Assembly: GCF_008330945.1 (NCBI RefSeq)
Contig: NZ_CP043489.1
Location: 4,227,501 to 4,291,500 of the forward strand
Origin: Labrys sp. KNU-23
GTDB lineage: Bacteria; Pseudomonadota; Alphaproteobacteria; Rhizobiales; Labraceae
Direction of reading: 5' to 3'
Length of the DNA: 64,000 nt
Shown: piece by piece, positions 51,508 to 61,029 of the stretch
How the letters are laid out: every line of letters starts with the position of its first letter
Numbering within the stretch: the first letter of the stretch is position 1
Translations under genes and position numbers: made by a program
The notes under the pieces: generated by a model
What the model was told of the DNA's origin: nothing
Database searches by the model: none
The model's input: the letters and a program-made list of their open reading frames with translations, nothing else

Positions 51508-51526
51508 CGCCGCGTCTCGCCACAGC

Positions 51527-51628
51527 TAGAGAAAGTATGATTTCTTTAAATCCCACTCTCTCTAACTCTTTGTTTTGACGCGTTTTCTTAATCGAAAAGT
51601 CTATCAACTTTTCTGGAAAACGCTCTAG
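51527..51628 (+). repeat. Rhizobiales-type palindromic repeat, copy 4
   Basis: Core TCTAACTCTTTGTTTTGACG with nested hairpins: GCGTTTTC (51580-51587) with GAAAACGC (51616-51623), and inside it GAAAAGT (51594-51600) with ACTTTTC (51607-51613). A weaker outer hairpin starts at TAGAGAAAGT (51527). It separates the binding-protein gene from the arabinofuranosidase gene. Confidence 0.8.
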
Positions 51629-51702
51629 GATCCACGGCTCTCCTCCCGCCGTGGGTCCCTTTTTCGCCCGATATTTCCCCGGTTCAAAGGTCAGTTTTCG
51701 CC

Positions 51703-53214
51703 ATGCCGTCCGCCCGCCTGATCGTCGATCACGATTTCATCATCTCCGATCTCGACCGCCGTATCTTCGGTACCTTCGTCGAGCATATGGGACGGTGCGT
51801 CTATACCGGTATCTTCGAACCCGGCCATCCCAGCGCGGATGACCAGGGTTTTCGCCAGGACGTCGCCGAGCTGACCCGCGAGCTCGGCACCACCATCGTG
51901 CGCTATCCCGGCGGCAATTTCCTGTCCGGCTACAATTGGGAAGACGGCGTCGGCCCGGTGGAGAAGCGGCCGCGCCGGCTCGACCTCGCCTGGTTCTCGA
52001 CCGAGACCAACGCCTTCGGCACCAATGAGTTCGTCGACTGGTCCCGCAAGGTCGGGGTCGAGCCGATGTTCGGCGTCAATCTCGGCACCCGCGACCATGA
52101 CGAGGCGCGGCGCTTCATCGAATATTGCAACCATCCGGGTGGCACCGAGCTTTCGGAGCTGCGCAAGAGCCACGGCTATGAGAAGCCGCACGACATCAAG
52201 TTCTGGTGCCTCGGCAACGAAATGGACGGCCCCTGGCAGATAGGCGCCAAGACGGCGGGCGAATATGGCCGTATCGCCCACGAGACGGCCAAGGTGATGC
52301 GCTGGGTCGACCCCTCGATCGAGCTGGCGGCCTGCGGTTCGTCCAACCGCGACATGGCCACCTATGCCCGCTGGGAGTACGAAGTCCTCGACCATTGCTT
52401 CGACTATGTCGACTTCATCTCCCTGCACACCTATTTCCAGAACCCGCATGACAGCACCGAGGAATTCCTCGGCAATATCGAGCTGCTGGAGGCCTTCATC
52501 CGTGAGGTGGTCGCCATTGCGGACGCCGTGGCCGCCACGCGCCGCTCGCCCAAGCGGATCATGCTGTCCCTCGACGAATGGAACGTCTGGTACAAGGCCC
52601 GCACGCATGAGCATCTGCGCAAGCCGGGCTGGCCCGAGCACCCGCCGCTGATCGAGGAAGTCTACAACACCGAGGATGCGCTCCTGGTGGGCGGTGCGCT
52701 GATCACGCTGCTCAACAATGCCGACCGCGTGAAATGCGCCTGCATCGCCCAGCTCGTGAACATCATCGGCCCGATCATGACCGAGCCGGGCGGAGCAGCC
52801 TGGCGCCAGACCATCTTCCATCCCTTCGCGCTCACGGCACGCCATGCCCATGGCCGCGTGCTGCGCTCGCTGATCTCTTCGCCCTCCTATGCCGGCAAGA
52901 CGGCGCCCGAAATTCCCTACCTCCATGCCTGCGTCACCGAGGACGAGACCACCGGCCAGGTCACCATCTTTGCCCTGAACCGCCATCTCGGCGAGCCGAT
53001 GGACCTCGAAGTGCTGCTGCGGGGCTTCGGCGGCAACCGGCAAGTGGTGGAGGCGCTGCAGATCCATCATCCCAACATGAAGGCGGTCAACACCAAGGAC
53101 GCCCAGGACACCGTCGCGCCGGCACCGATCGAGAAGGTGAGCCTGGAGGGAGACCGCCTGCAGGCGAGACTCATGCCGGGATCCTGGAACGTCATCGTTA
53201 CCGCTCCGCGCTGA
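51703..53214 (+). CDS. abfA: Alpha-L-arabinofuranosidase, GH51
   Basis: Intracellular exo-hydrolase releasing arabinose from arabino- and arabinoxylo-oligosaccharides. 503 residues, with acid/base Glu173 (WCLGNEMDGPW) and nucleophile Glu292 (LSLDEWNVWYKA) in positions close to the well-studied Bacillus enzymes. The N-terminal FGTFVEHMGRCVYTGIFEPG and RYPGGNFLSGYNWEDGVGP are signature GH51. No signal peptide, which fits import of oligosaccharides by the upstream ABC system. No araBAD-type or aldose-oxidation genes are in the window. Confidence 0.95.
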   Translation: MPSARLIVDHDFIISDLDRRIFGTFVEHMGRCVYTGIFEPGHPSADDQGFRQDVAELTRELGTTIVRYPGGNFLSGYNWEDGVGPVEKRPRRLDLAWFSTETNAFGTNEFVDWSRKVGVEPMFGVNLGTRDHDEARRFIEYCNHPGGTELSELRKSHGYEKPHDIKFWCLGNEMDGPWQIGAKTAGEYGRIAHETAKVMRWVDPSIELAACGSSNRDMATYARWEYEVLDHCFDYVDFISLHTYFQNPHDSTEEFLGNIELLEAFIREVVAIADAVAATRRSPKRIMLSLDEWNVWYKARTHEHLRKPGWPEHPPLIEEVYNTEDALLVGGALITLLNNADRVKCACIAQLVNIIGPIMTEPGGAAWRQTIFHPFALTARHAHGRVLRSLISSPSYAGKTAPEIPYLHACVTEDETTGQVTIFALNRHLGEPMDLEVLLRGFGGNRQVVEALQIHHPNMKAVNTKDAQDTVAPAPIEKVSLEGDRLQARLMPGSWNVIVTAPR

Positions 53215-53569
53215 GCGGGGGGAGATATCGTCAATCGGGCTGAACAAGGCACGATTTCAGAATTGAGCGCGCCAATCCCTCCCCGTCTGCGGGGAGGGTG
53301 GCCCGAAGGGCCGGGTGGGGGAGAGTGGCGCCATAGTGCTTGTTATTGCACGATTTGAGCCGCTCTCCCCCTTCCGTCGATGCTTCGCATCGCCACCTTC
53401 CCCGAAATCGGGGAAGGATTGGCGCGTCTCGCTCGTCTGGGCCATGCTCTTCGAAATGAGAGACTCGATAGGAGCAGTCTCATCGGCCCGGCATTTCCGC
53501 CGAAACGCCGGCTTTCATTTCTGATCTGACGTTATAGGGTCTGCAAAAGCCAAATCGGGGCAAAGGCTG
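53215..53569. other. Intergenic region filled by a mosaic palindromic element
   Basis: 355 bases between abfA and the antiporter gene. About 160 of them (53267-53426) form a composite of short hairpins; the rest must hold the antiporter promoter. No credible gene. Confidence 0.6.
53267..53426 (+). repeat. Mosaic palindromic intergenic element, Rhizobiales type
   Basis: Outer arms CGCGCCAATCC (53268-53278) and GGATTGGCGCG (53416-53426) enclose several hairpins: CCCTCCCCG/CGGGGAGGG (53277-53298), GGCCC/GGGCC (53300-53312), CGATGC/GCATCG (53378-53392) and CCTTCCCCGA/TCGGGGAAGG (53396-53417). Similar composite repeats are widespread in Rhizobiales genomes. Confidence 0.8.
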
Positions 53570-55153
53570 ATGGACCCTATTCACCTGTTCGAACTGGTGA
53601 TCGCGATGTTCCTGGCGATCATCGTGCTGCACTTTGCTGCCCACAAGCTGGGGCTGCCGCCCTCGGTGGCGCTGCTGGTCGGTGGCGCATCGCTCGCCTT
53701 TCTGCCGGGCCTGCCCGCCATCGCGCTCGATCCCAACCTGGTGCTCGTCATCTTCCTGCCGCCGCTTTTGATGGACGGGGCCTGGTTCATTGCACTCGGT
53801 CGGTTGCGGCGCCACATGATCGGCATCGCCTCGCTGGCGGTCGGGGCGGTGGTCTTTACCTGCGTCGTCGTCGCGGTGGCGACCCATCTCGTCTTCCCGT
53901 CCTTGCCCTGGGCCGCCTGTGCGGCGCTCGGGGCGATCGTCTCGCCGCCCGATGCCGTCTCCGCCCGCGCCGTGCTGCAACGGGTGAAGCTGCCCCGGCG
54001 CCTGCAGATCCTGCTCGAGGGCGAAAGCCTGTTCAACGATGCGAGCGGCCTGGTGCTGTTCCGTTTTGCCATCGCGGCTGGCGTCACCGGCACTTTCAGC
54101 GCGGTGGATGCAGTCGGCGAGTTCTTCCTGCTGGCATTGGGCGGCGTCCTCGTCGGCGTCGCCGCGGGTGCGACATGGGTGCTGTTCGCCCGGCGCCTCG
54201 GTGACGAATATCTGATCATCGCTGCCACCTGCCTGTTGTCCTGGTCGTCCTACCTGCTGGGTGAGATGCTGCACGTCTCCGGCGTCATCGCCACGGTCAC
54301 CACGGGCCTGATTGCCGGCTGGTATCAGCACACCGTGTTTTCAGCCTCGGTGCGCATGCGCGGCACGGCGTTCTGGACCGTGATGATCTTCCTGATGGAA
54401 GCGGCGGTCTTCATCCTGATCGGTTTCACCCTGCGCGGCGTGGTGGAGCGTGGCGGCGGCTTCGGCGTGGTAGCCGATACCATGACGATGCCCATTCTGG
54501 TGATCCTAGCGGCGCTCACCCTTGCGCGCTTTGCCTGGATATTCGGGTCCGACCTCGTGATTTGGCTTTGCGCGGCCGCCGGGCTCGATCGCTACACCCC
54601 GCTCGGCCTTGCCAACGCCACCATCCTGAGCTGGGCTGGCGTGCGCGGCGTCGTCACCCTGGCCCTGGCGCTGAGCATACCGGAAGGGTTCCCCGGGCGC
54701 GATTTCATCCTGGTGACGTCGTTCGCCGTCATCCTGGGAACGGTGCTGGTCCAGGGCACGACCCTGGGGCGGGTGATCGGCTGGGTGAAGCCGGTCGAGC
54801 CGGAATCGGAACGGGCGCGCCTCACCATGGCCCAGGCCGAATCCGCCATGGCGCAGAAGCAATTGGTCACCATCCAGAAGCTCGCCTATGACAGCGAGGG
54901 GGCGCTCATCCATCCCCGATTGCTGGAGCGCTACCAGCGACGGGCCACGATGATCGTCGACTATGCCGAACGGACCGAAGCGTATCAGCCAGGGCTTCAC
55001 GCCCATTTCGACGTCGTTTTGGCGGCAATCGCTACGGGGCGCGACGAACTCATTCGCCTCCACCGGCTCGGAAAGATCGACAATGAGACGCTGCACGAAC
55101 TGGAGCGGGACCTCGACCTGGAAGAACTGAGCGCGATTTCCGCCAAATCGTGA
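53570..55153 (+). CDS. Na+/H+ antiporter, CPA1/NhaP type
   Basis: 527 residues. An N-terminal membrane domain of about twelve helices carries the ion-binding motif GAIVSPPDAVSARAVLQ and the EGESLFNDASGLVLFR helix of the NhaP/NHE family. A later helix pair contains NATILSWAGVRGVVTLALAL. A cytosolic C-terminal tail of about 120 residues is helical and charged (ARLTMAQAESAMAQKQLVTI). Expected role: sodium or potassium export in exchange for protons. Monocistronic; GGGGCAAAGG lies before the start. Confidence 0.92.
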   Translation: MDPIHLFELVIAMFLAIIVLHFAAHKLGLPPSVALLVGGASLAFLPGLPAIALDPNLVLVIFLPPLLMDGAWFIALGRLRRHMIGIASLAVGAVVFTCVVVAVATHLVFPSLPWAACAALGAIVSPPDAVSARAVLQRVKLPRRLQILLEGESLFNDASGLVLFRFAIAAGVTGTFSAVDAVGEFFLLALGGVLVGVAAGATWVLFARRLGDEYLIIAATCLLSWSSYLLGEMLHVSGVIATVTTGLIAGWYQHTVFSASVRMRGTAFWTVMIFLMEAAVFILIGFTLRGVVERGGGFGVVADTMTMPILVILAALTLARFAWIFGSDLVIWLCAAAGLDRYTPLGLANATILSWAGVRGVVTLALALSIPEGFPGRDFILVTSFAVILGTVLVQGTTLGRVIGWVKPVEPESERARLTMAQAESAMAQKQLVTIQKLAYDSEGALIHPRLLERYQRRATMIVDYAERTEAYQPGLHAHFDVVLAAIATGRDELIRLHRLGKIDNETLHELERDLDLEELSAISAKS

Positions 55154-55202
55154 CGAGGGCGGGCGGTGGCGATCTCGGCAGAGTTCCAGGAAGAGCCGAT
55201 CG

Positions 55203-57362
55203 TTACTGCTTCTCGCGTGGGCGGTTGTGATGCCGGTGGCGCAACTGGTTCAGCAATTCGTCGAGCAAGCCGCCGGCGGCCTCGGTGATCACCGTGCCTG
55301 GCGGGAAGATGGCCTGGGCGCCGGCCTGGTAGAGCGCTTCGAAATCCTGTTCGGGCACCACGCCGCCCACCACGATCATGATGTCGGGCCGCCCCTCGGC
55401 CACCAGGGCCTTGCGCAAGGCGGGAACCAATGTCAGATGCCCGGCGGTGAGGGAGGAGACACCGACGATATGAACGTCGCTGTCGGCCGCCTGCCTGGCG
55501 ACTTCCTCGGGCGTGGCGAAGAGGGGCCCGATCTCGACCTCGAAACCGAGATCGCCGAAAGCCGAGGCAATGACTTTCTGGCCGCGGTCGTGGCCGTCCT
55601 GGCCCATCTTGGCGACCAGGATCTTGGGTGGACGCCCTTCCTCTTCGCGGAAGACAGCCGTCTTCAGCTGCACTTTTTCGATGCCGTCGCCGCTCATCGC
55701 CGCCTTGTAGACGCCGGAGGTGGCCCGGATCTCAGCCTTATGGCGGCTGAACACTTTTTCGAGTGCCGAGGAGATCTCGCCGACGGTCGCCTTGGCTCGG
55801 GCGGCATCGACGGCGAGGGAGAGAAGATTCGCGTTGCCCTCCGCGCCCTTGCTCAGTGCGGCCAGGGCCTGCTCCAGGGCGATCGGATCGCGTTCGGCCT
55901 TCAACTGCTCGAGCTTGGCGATCTGGGCCGCCCGCACGGCCGAGTTGTCGACCTTCAGCAGTTCGATCTGCGGCTCGGATTGCGGCTTGTAGACGTTGAC
56001 GCCAACAACCGCCTGTTCGCCGGCATCGATGCGGGCCTGGGTCCGGCTGGCGGCTTCCTCGATGCGCAGCTTGGGCAGGCCGGCTTCGATCGCCTTGGCC
56101 ATGCCGCCCATCGCCTCGACCTCCTCGATATGCTGCCAGGCCTTGGCGGCGAGGTCGGCGGTGAGGTTTTCGATGGCGTGGGAACCGCCCCAGGGATCGA
56201 TCAGCCGCGTGGTACCGCTCTCCTGTTGCAATACGAGCTGGGTATTACGGGCAATGCGGGCCGAGAAGTCCGTCGGCAGCGCCAGCGCCTCGTCGAGGGC
56301 GTTGGTGTGCAGGGACTGGGTGCCGCCCTGCGTGGCTGCCATCGCCTCGATCAGGGTGCGCGTGACGTTGTTATAGACGTCCTGCGCTGTCAGCGACCAG
56401 CCGGAGGTCTGGCAATGCGTGCGCAAGGCGAGGGATTTCTGGGACTTCGGATTGAACTGCTGCACCAGGCGCGTCCACAGCAGCCGGGCCGCGCGCAACT
56501 TGGCCACTTCCATGTAGAAGTTCATGCCGATGGCGAAGAAGAAGGACAGGCGCGGGGCGAAATGATCGATATCGAGCCCGGCCTTCAGCCCGGCCTTTAT
56601 ATATTCGACCCCGTCGGCCAGGGTGTAGCCGAGCTCCAGGTCCTGCGTCGCGCCGGCCTCCTGCATGTGGTAGCCGGAGATCGAGATCGCGTTGAACTTT
56701 GGCATGTTCTGTGCGGTGTAGGCGATGATGTCGCCGACGATGCGCATGGAGGGGCCGGGCGGGTAGATATAGGTGTTGCGGACCATGAACTCCTTCAGAA
56801 TGTCGTTCTGAATGGTTCCCGCCAGCTTGGCGGGCGAAACGCCTTGTTCCTCGGCCGCGACAATATAGAGCGCCAGGATCGGCAGCACCGCGCCGTTCAT
56901 GGTCATCGACACCGACATCTCGTCGAGCGGGATGCCCTGGAACAGGGTGCGCATGTCGATAATGGAATCGATGGCCACGCCCGCCATGCCGACGTCGCCG
57001 GTCACGCGCGGATGGTCGGAATCATAGCCGCGATGGGTGGCGAGATCGAAAGCGATCGACAAGCCCTTCTGACCGGCCGCGAGGTTGCGGCGATAGAAGG
57101 CGTTGGACTCCTCGGCGGTTGAGAAGCCTGCATATTGGCGGATGGTCCAGGGCTGCTGGACATACATGGTCGGATAGGGGCCACGCAGGAAGGGCGCCAG
57201 GCCCGGCCAGGACTCGACCGCCTGCAGCCCGATCAGGTCGCTCTCCCCATGCACGGCCCTGATGTCGATGCCCTCAGGTGTCCGCCAGACTTCGCCGGTG
57301 AGGAGCGGCCCCGGCGAAGGGCGGCGAAAAGCGAGTTCCGAGAAATCAGGGATACGGCTCAC
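55203..57362 (-). CDS. mutB: Methylmalonyl-CoA mutase, large (catalytic, B12-binding) subunit
   Basis: Adenosylcobalamin enzyme converting methylmalonyl-CoA to succinyl-CoA. 719 residues: the TIM-barrel domain (QPWTIRQYAGFSTAEESNAF; AFDLATHRGYDSDHPRV; EMSVSMTMNGAVLP), then the C-terminal cobalamin domain with the DxHxxG motif (GQDGHDRGQKVIASAFGDLG). I choose the GTG at 57362, with GGAG upstream and a four-base GTGA overlap with the small-subunit stop; a frame to 57746 is only read-through into that gene. It works in propionyl-CoA and branched-chain amino acid degradation. Confidence 0.96.
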   Translation of the reverse strand: MSRIPDFSELAFRRPSPGPLLTGEVWRTPEGIDIRAVHGESDLIGLQAVESWPGLAPFLRGPYPTMYVQQPWTIRQYAGFSTAEESNAFYRRNLAAGQKGLSIAFDLATHRGYDSDHPRVTGDVGMAGVAIDSIIDMRTLFQGIPLDEMSVSMTMNGAVLPILALYIVAAEEQGVSPAKLAGTIQNDILKEFMVRNTYIYPPGPSMRIVGDIIAYTAQNMPKFNAISISGYHMQEAGATQDLELGYTLADGVEYIKAGLKAGLDIDHFAPRLSFFFAIGMNFYMEVAKLRAARLLWTRLVQQFNPKSQKSLALRTHCQTSGWSLTAQDVYNNVTRTLIEAMAATQGGTQSLHTNALDEALALPTDFSARIARNTQLVLQQESGTTRLIDPWGGSHAIENLTADLAAKAWQHIEEVEAMGGMAKAIEAGLPKLRIEEAASRTQARIDAGEQAVVGVNVYKPQSEPQIELLKVDNSAVRAAQIAKLEQLKAERDPIALEQALAALSKGAEGNANLLSLAVDAARAKATVGEISSALEKVFSRHKAEIRATSGVYKAAMSGDGIEKVQLKTAVFREEEGRPPKILVAKMGQDGHDRGQKVIASAFGDLGFEVEIGPLFATPEEVARQAADSDVHIVGVSSLTAGHLTLVPALRKALVAEGRPDIMIVVGGVVPEQDFEALYQAGAQAIFPPGTVITEAAGGLLDELLNQLRHRHHNRPREKQ

Positions 57363-58735
57363 GGGGCGTCTCCTGCCGTGCTCTCGGGCCCGGTTTCGAA
57401 GGCGGCGCCCTCGAAGGTCACGGCATCGCGCCGGCGATTCAGGGCAGGGGCGGGCGGTGTGGCTGGATCGGGCGCTTGCCGCAACACGGGAGCGACAGGC
57501 TCTTCGGCAAGGGCATATTTGCTGGCGCCGATGATGGTGCCGACCGGGGGGCGCAGCCGCTCGATCTCTTCCTGGAGCCAGCCCGACTGCATCACGTTGA
57601 TGATGCCACCCTGGCGCTCGATGGCCTGGAACTGGGCCCAGCCCGCCTCGCACAGCGCCCCGGTCATCGCCTCCAGCCCGCCGGAACCGGCGGCGGGGTC
57701 GGCGATGCGGTGCAGATTGGCTTCGCTGATGAGGACATGCTGGCAATTGCGGGCGATGCGCCGCGCATGGGAGTCGGCCAGGCCATTGGCGGCCGTGTAG
57801 GGCAGGGTGGAGATGCTGTCGGCACCGCCGAGCCCGGCGGCTGCGGTGGCCAGTCCGTTGCGCAGCATGTTGGTGGCCGGATCACGCCGGCTCAGCATGC
57901 GCCAGGCAGTCTCCGCATGGATGTGGATGGGATTGGGAGCAAGGTCGCAGGCTTCCTCGATCTGAAGCCAGAGCAAGCGCAGGGCCCGGAGCTTGGCGAT
58001 GGTGGTAAAGGCCTCCTGGTCGGCGGCGACGGTAAAGCCGATACAGCGACGCGCCTCTTCGAGGCGCAGTCCAGTCGCTTCCAGCACGCGCAGATAGGAC
58101 AGGGCCGAGCTCAGCAGGCCGGCGAGCTCGAGCCCCGGGGTCGCACCTGCCTCATGAAAGGGACGACCGTCGGCTGTCAGCACCGTGCCGCTTTGCCGAT
58201 GATTGGCGAGAACCGAAGCGGTGGAAGGCCATCCCGTCGGCAAGATGCCCGTGGTGGCGAGCAGGCCGATCGGGTCGTAGCCGTAATGGACGGTGCCGCC
58301 TTCGACTTCGCTGAGCCAGCGGGCAACCGCGAGCGTTTGCGGGCCGGCCTCGATCCGGATCTCGATTGCATTGCGCAGGACGCCCGCCAGCAGCCCGTCC
58401 AGGGTGTCCATGCTGTTGATGGCGACGCCGAAGCCACGCGCGAATGGACTGTGGACTGTCGCCAGCACAATCCCGCCAGCGCCTCCTTCCAGATCATCGA
58501 GAAGCTGGGTGTTGGCTGCTGCGACGTCCGGATGATCGGCACGCTGAACCACGGTCCAGGGTGCAGCCGGCGGCCGCCCGGGAATGGGCAGGGCGCCGGC
58601 CATGCGGGCATAGATGGGCTGCAGGCGCGCACCGTCCGGCAACAGGTTGGTCAACCTGTCCTCGAAGGAGGCTCCCTTGAGCACGCCGGCGACGGCTTCG
58701 CGCCAACGGGCCTCGTCCGCACCCGCCTCTGCCAT
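57359..58735 (-). CDS. mutA: Methylmalonyl-CoA mutase, small subunit
   Basis: 458 residues resembling the barrel of the large subunit but without a cobalamin domain, as expected for the non-catalytic subunit of the heterodimer. Recognisable segments are WTVVQRADHPDVAAANTQLL, HYGYDPIGLLATTGILPTGW, HEAGATPGLELAGLLSSAL and ADPAAGSGGLEAMTGALCEA. The C-terminal tail is Pro/Ala-rich. Its stop overlaps the large-subunit GTG by four bases, so the subunits are made in coupled amounts. Its start lies three bases after the small glycine-rich gene. Confidence 0.93.
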   Translation of the reverse strand: MAEAGADEARWREAVAGVLKGASFEDRLTNLLPDGARLQPIYARMAGALPIPGRPPAAPWTVVQRADHPDVAAANTQLLDDLEGGAGGIVLATVHSPFARGFGVAINSMDTLDGLLAGVLRNAIEIRIEAGPQTLAVARWLSEVEGGTVHYGYDPIGLLATTGILPTGWPSTASVLANHRQSGTVLTADGRPFHEAGATPGLELAGLLSSALSYLRVLEATGLRLEEARRCIGFTVAADQEAFTTIAKLRALRLLWLQIEEACDLAPNPIHIHAETAWRMLSRRDPATNMLRNGLATAAAGLGGADSISTLPYTAANGLADSHARRIARNCQHVLISEANLHRIADPAAGSGGLEAMTGALCEAGWAQFQAIERQGGIINVMQSGWLQEEIERLRPPVGTIIGASKYALAEEPVAPVLRQAPDPATPPAPALNRRRDAVTFEGAAFETGPESTAGDAP

Positions 58736-58738
58736 AGT

Positions 58739-59131
58739 TCAGACGAACTGCCCGAGTTCGGGGATCTCGGCGACGATCTTGCCGACCACTTCCGGCCCGG
58801 CTTCCTTCTCGGCATAGGCGAAAAGTTCCTTGCCGATCGCCTGGATCTGGCTGAGGTCGAGGCCGAGCGCCATCAATTGGCCACCGAGGCCGGCGATGCC
58901 GCCACCGACATGGCCGACCATGCCGGCCAGCATGCCCATGAACCCACCGCTCTGGGCATTCATGGCTTCATTGGTGACTTCACGCGCGCCACTGATCGAA
59001 TCGACGAGCTTCGATACCGCGTCAGCTGGGCCTTCCCGTTCCAGGAAGGCAAGCACGGCACCGATGGCTTGCGTCGCAACTTCGGGGCTCACGCCAATCT
59101 TCGCACCCAGTTGGGCGACCAGCTCTTCCAT
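58739..59131 (-). CDS. Small glycine-rich protein, DUF2267-like
   Basis: 130 residues. The first half is helical and acidic (MEELVAQLGAKIGVSPEVAT, then AIGAVLAFLEREGP), the middle is Gly/Met-rich (GGFMGMLAGMVGHVGGGIAG), and the end reads GPEVVGKIVAEIPELGQFV. The layout is like small DUF2267-type proteins, which have no known function. GGAG lies before the ATG. It is three bases from the mutase small-subunit gene, so it is probably the first gene of that operon; whether it helps the mutase is unknown. Confidence 0.7.
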   Translation of the reverse strand: MEELVAQLGAKIGVSPEVATQAIGAVLAFLEREGPADAVSKLVDSISGAREVTNEAMNAQSGGFMGMLAGMVGHVGGGIAGLGGQLMALGLDLSQIQAIGKELFAYAEKEAGPEVVGKIVAEIPELGQFV

Positions 59132-59332
59132 CTTTCTTCTCCCTGACGTGACACGGATGCTACCAAAGATTCACGGTAGGCAAACCGCTCTTCTCTGTTT
59201 CCCATTTTGCCATGGAGATCAAGGCCGTGGCTTTAAATACTTGTAACACTTCATCAAGCCATTGGCCGTAGCGATTGGCTGCGCGGCCGGTTATGGTTCG
59301 CGTTGCGATTTGACCGTTCAGGACAGGAAGAG

Positions 59333-60835
59333 ATGACCGATCAGAGCCGGATTTTCGTCGCCAAGAGCGCCGAGCCCCAATATCTCGCGCTGGCCTTCGG
59401 CAATCGGCACGGGCTGGTCACCGGGGCGACGGGAACCGGCAAGACCGTGACCCTGCAGGTCCTGGCCGAAGGCTTTTCGGCGCGCGGCGTGCCCGTTTTC
59501 GCCGCCGACATCAAGGGAGACCTCTCCGGGGTCTCCCAGCGCGGCGAAGCCAAGGATTTCATCGTCAAGCGCGCCGCCGAGGTCGGCATCACCTATGAGC
59601 CCGACCAGTTCCCCGTGCAGTTCTGGGATGTGTTCGGCGAACAGGGCATGCCGATCCGCGCTACCGTCTCGGATGTCGGACCCCTTCTGCTGGCCCGGAT
59701 GTTGCAGCTCAACGATGTCCAGGAGGGCGTGCTCAACGCCGCCTTCAAGCTCGCCGACGACCAGGGCCTGCTGCTGCTCGACCTCAAGGATCTCCAGGCC
59801 CTGCTGGCGGACATGGCCGACAAGGCTGCCGAGCTGATCAAGACCTATGGCAATGTCTCCAAGACGACGGTCGGCGCGATCCAGCGCCAGCTCCTGGCGC
59901 TCGAGCAGCAGGGGGGCGACAAGTTCTTCGGCGAGCCGGCCCTGTCGCTGGCCGATATCGGCCTGCTCGATGCCAAAGGACGCGGCACCATCAACATCCT
60001 GGCGGCCGACAAGCTGATGATGGCGCCCCAGCTTTACGCCACCTTCCTGCTCTGGCTCTTGTCCGAGCTGTTCGAGCAACTGCCCGAGGTCGGTGACCTC
60101 GACAAGCCCAAGCTGGTATTCTTCTTCGACGAAGCGCATCTCCTGTTCAACGATGCCCCGCCGGCGCTGCTGCAGAAGATCGAGCAGGTCGTGCGCCTGA
60201 TCCGTTCCAAGGGCATCGGTGTCTATTTCGTCACGCAAAATCCGCTCGACGTGCCCGACACCGTGCTCGGGCAGCTCGGCAATCGCGTGCAGCACGCCCT
60301 GCGCGCCTTCACGCCGCGTGACCAGAAGGCGGTCAAGGCGGCCGCGGAGACCTTCCGCCCCAACCCCGACCTCGACACCGCCAAGGTTATCTCGGAGCTC
60401 GGCAAGGGCGAGGCCCTGGTGTCCTTCCTCGAAGGCAATGGCGTGCCGTCCATCGTGCAGCGGGCCCTCATCCTGCCGCCGGCGGCACGGGTGGGCGCCA
60501 TCTCGCCGGCCGAACGCCAGGCGATCCTGCAGGCCTCCCCGCTGCGCGGCAAATATGAAACCGTGGTCGATCGCGAATCCGCCTTTGAAATGCTGCAGCG
60601 TCGGGTGACCGACGAAACGGCGCCCGCCGAGCAGGCGGAGGAGGGGGGCGGTTTTCTCGGCAGCGTCCTGGGAAGCGTGTTCGGTTCGGGCAGCGGCGGC
60701 GGTCGTGCTTCCGGCCGCATGACGACCTCGCAGGCCGTAATCCGCTCGGTGACACGCACCATCGCCACCACGGCTGGTCGCGAGATTACCCAGGCGATTC
60801 TCAGGGGTGTTCTCGGCGGGCGTTCGCGGCGCTAG
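59333..60835 (+). CDS. HerA-like ATPase, DUF853 (YjgR) family
   Basis: FtsK/HerA-fold ATPase of 500 residues. Walker A is GATGTGKTVT in GLVTGATGTGKTVTLQVLAE, and Walker B LVFFFDEAHLLF. ADIKGDLSGVSQRG and QNPLDVPDTVLGQLGNRVQH are DUF853 markers. The C-terminus has a Gly/Ser-rich stretch (GSVFGSGSGGGRASGR). The family is common and uncharacterised; DNA translocation is suggested by the fold only. The ATG at 59333 has AGGAAG upstream. The 200-base gap to the divergent small gene must hold both promoters. Confidence 0.92.
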   Translation: MTDQSRIFVAKSAEPQYLALAFGNRHGLVTGATGTGKTVTLQVLAEGFSARGVPVFAADIKGDLSGVSQRGEAKDFIVKRAAEVGITYEPDQFPVQFWDVFGEQGMPIRATVSDVGPLLLARMLQLNDVQEGVLNAAFKLADDQGLLLLDLKDLQALLADMADKAAELIKTYGNVSKTTVGAIQRQLLALEQQGGDKFFGEPALSLADIGLLDAKGRGTINILAADKLMMAPQLYATFLLWLLSELFEQLPEVGDLDKPKLVFFFDEAHLLFNDAPPALLQKIEQVVRLIRSKGIGVYFVTQNPLDVPDTVLGQLGNRVQHALRAFTPRDQKAVKAAAETFRPNPDLDTAKVISELGKGEALVSFLEGNGVPSIVQRALILPPAARVGAISPAERQAILQASPLRGKYETVVDRESAFEMLQRRVTDETAPAEQAEEGGGFLGSVLGSVFGSGSGGGRASGRMTTSQAVIRSVTRTIATTAGREITQAILRGVLGGRSRR

Positions 60836-61029
60836 GGTTGTCGTCTCCCAACGCCATAGCTCAAGAGTCAGTATATAAGTACTACCGCTTCGCCATTATT
60901 CGGGCCGCCTACGTCAAATTTCCCGTATTGCATTCCTAGCCCTCCTGGTGAGGTATTGGATCAGCATATACGTTTGGGTACCCTTGGCGTATGAGCTTTT
61001 GAAGCGCGATTGCTGGAGGCTCTTGGGCG

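Noticed and set aside
53267..53426. Palindromic element as an insertion sequence
   Set aside because: No transposase gene and too short; treated as a non-coding repeat.
55227..57122. 631-codon open frame antisense to the mutase large subunit
   Set aside because: Pure shadow; the minus-strand gene has full B12-enzyme motifs.
57363..59332. Cobalamin riboswitch upstream of the mutase genes
   Set aside because: The stretch before the operon start (59132-59332) shows no B12-box-like sequence or the expected large structure, and the subunits follow without gaps.
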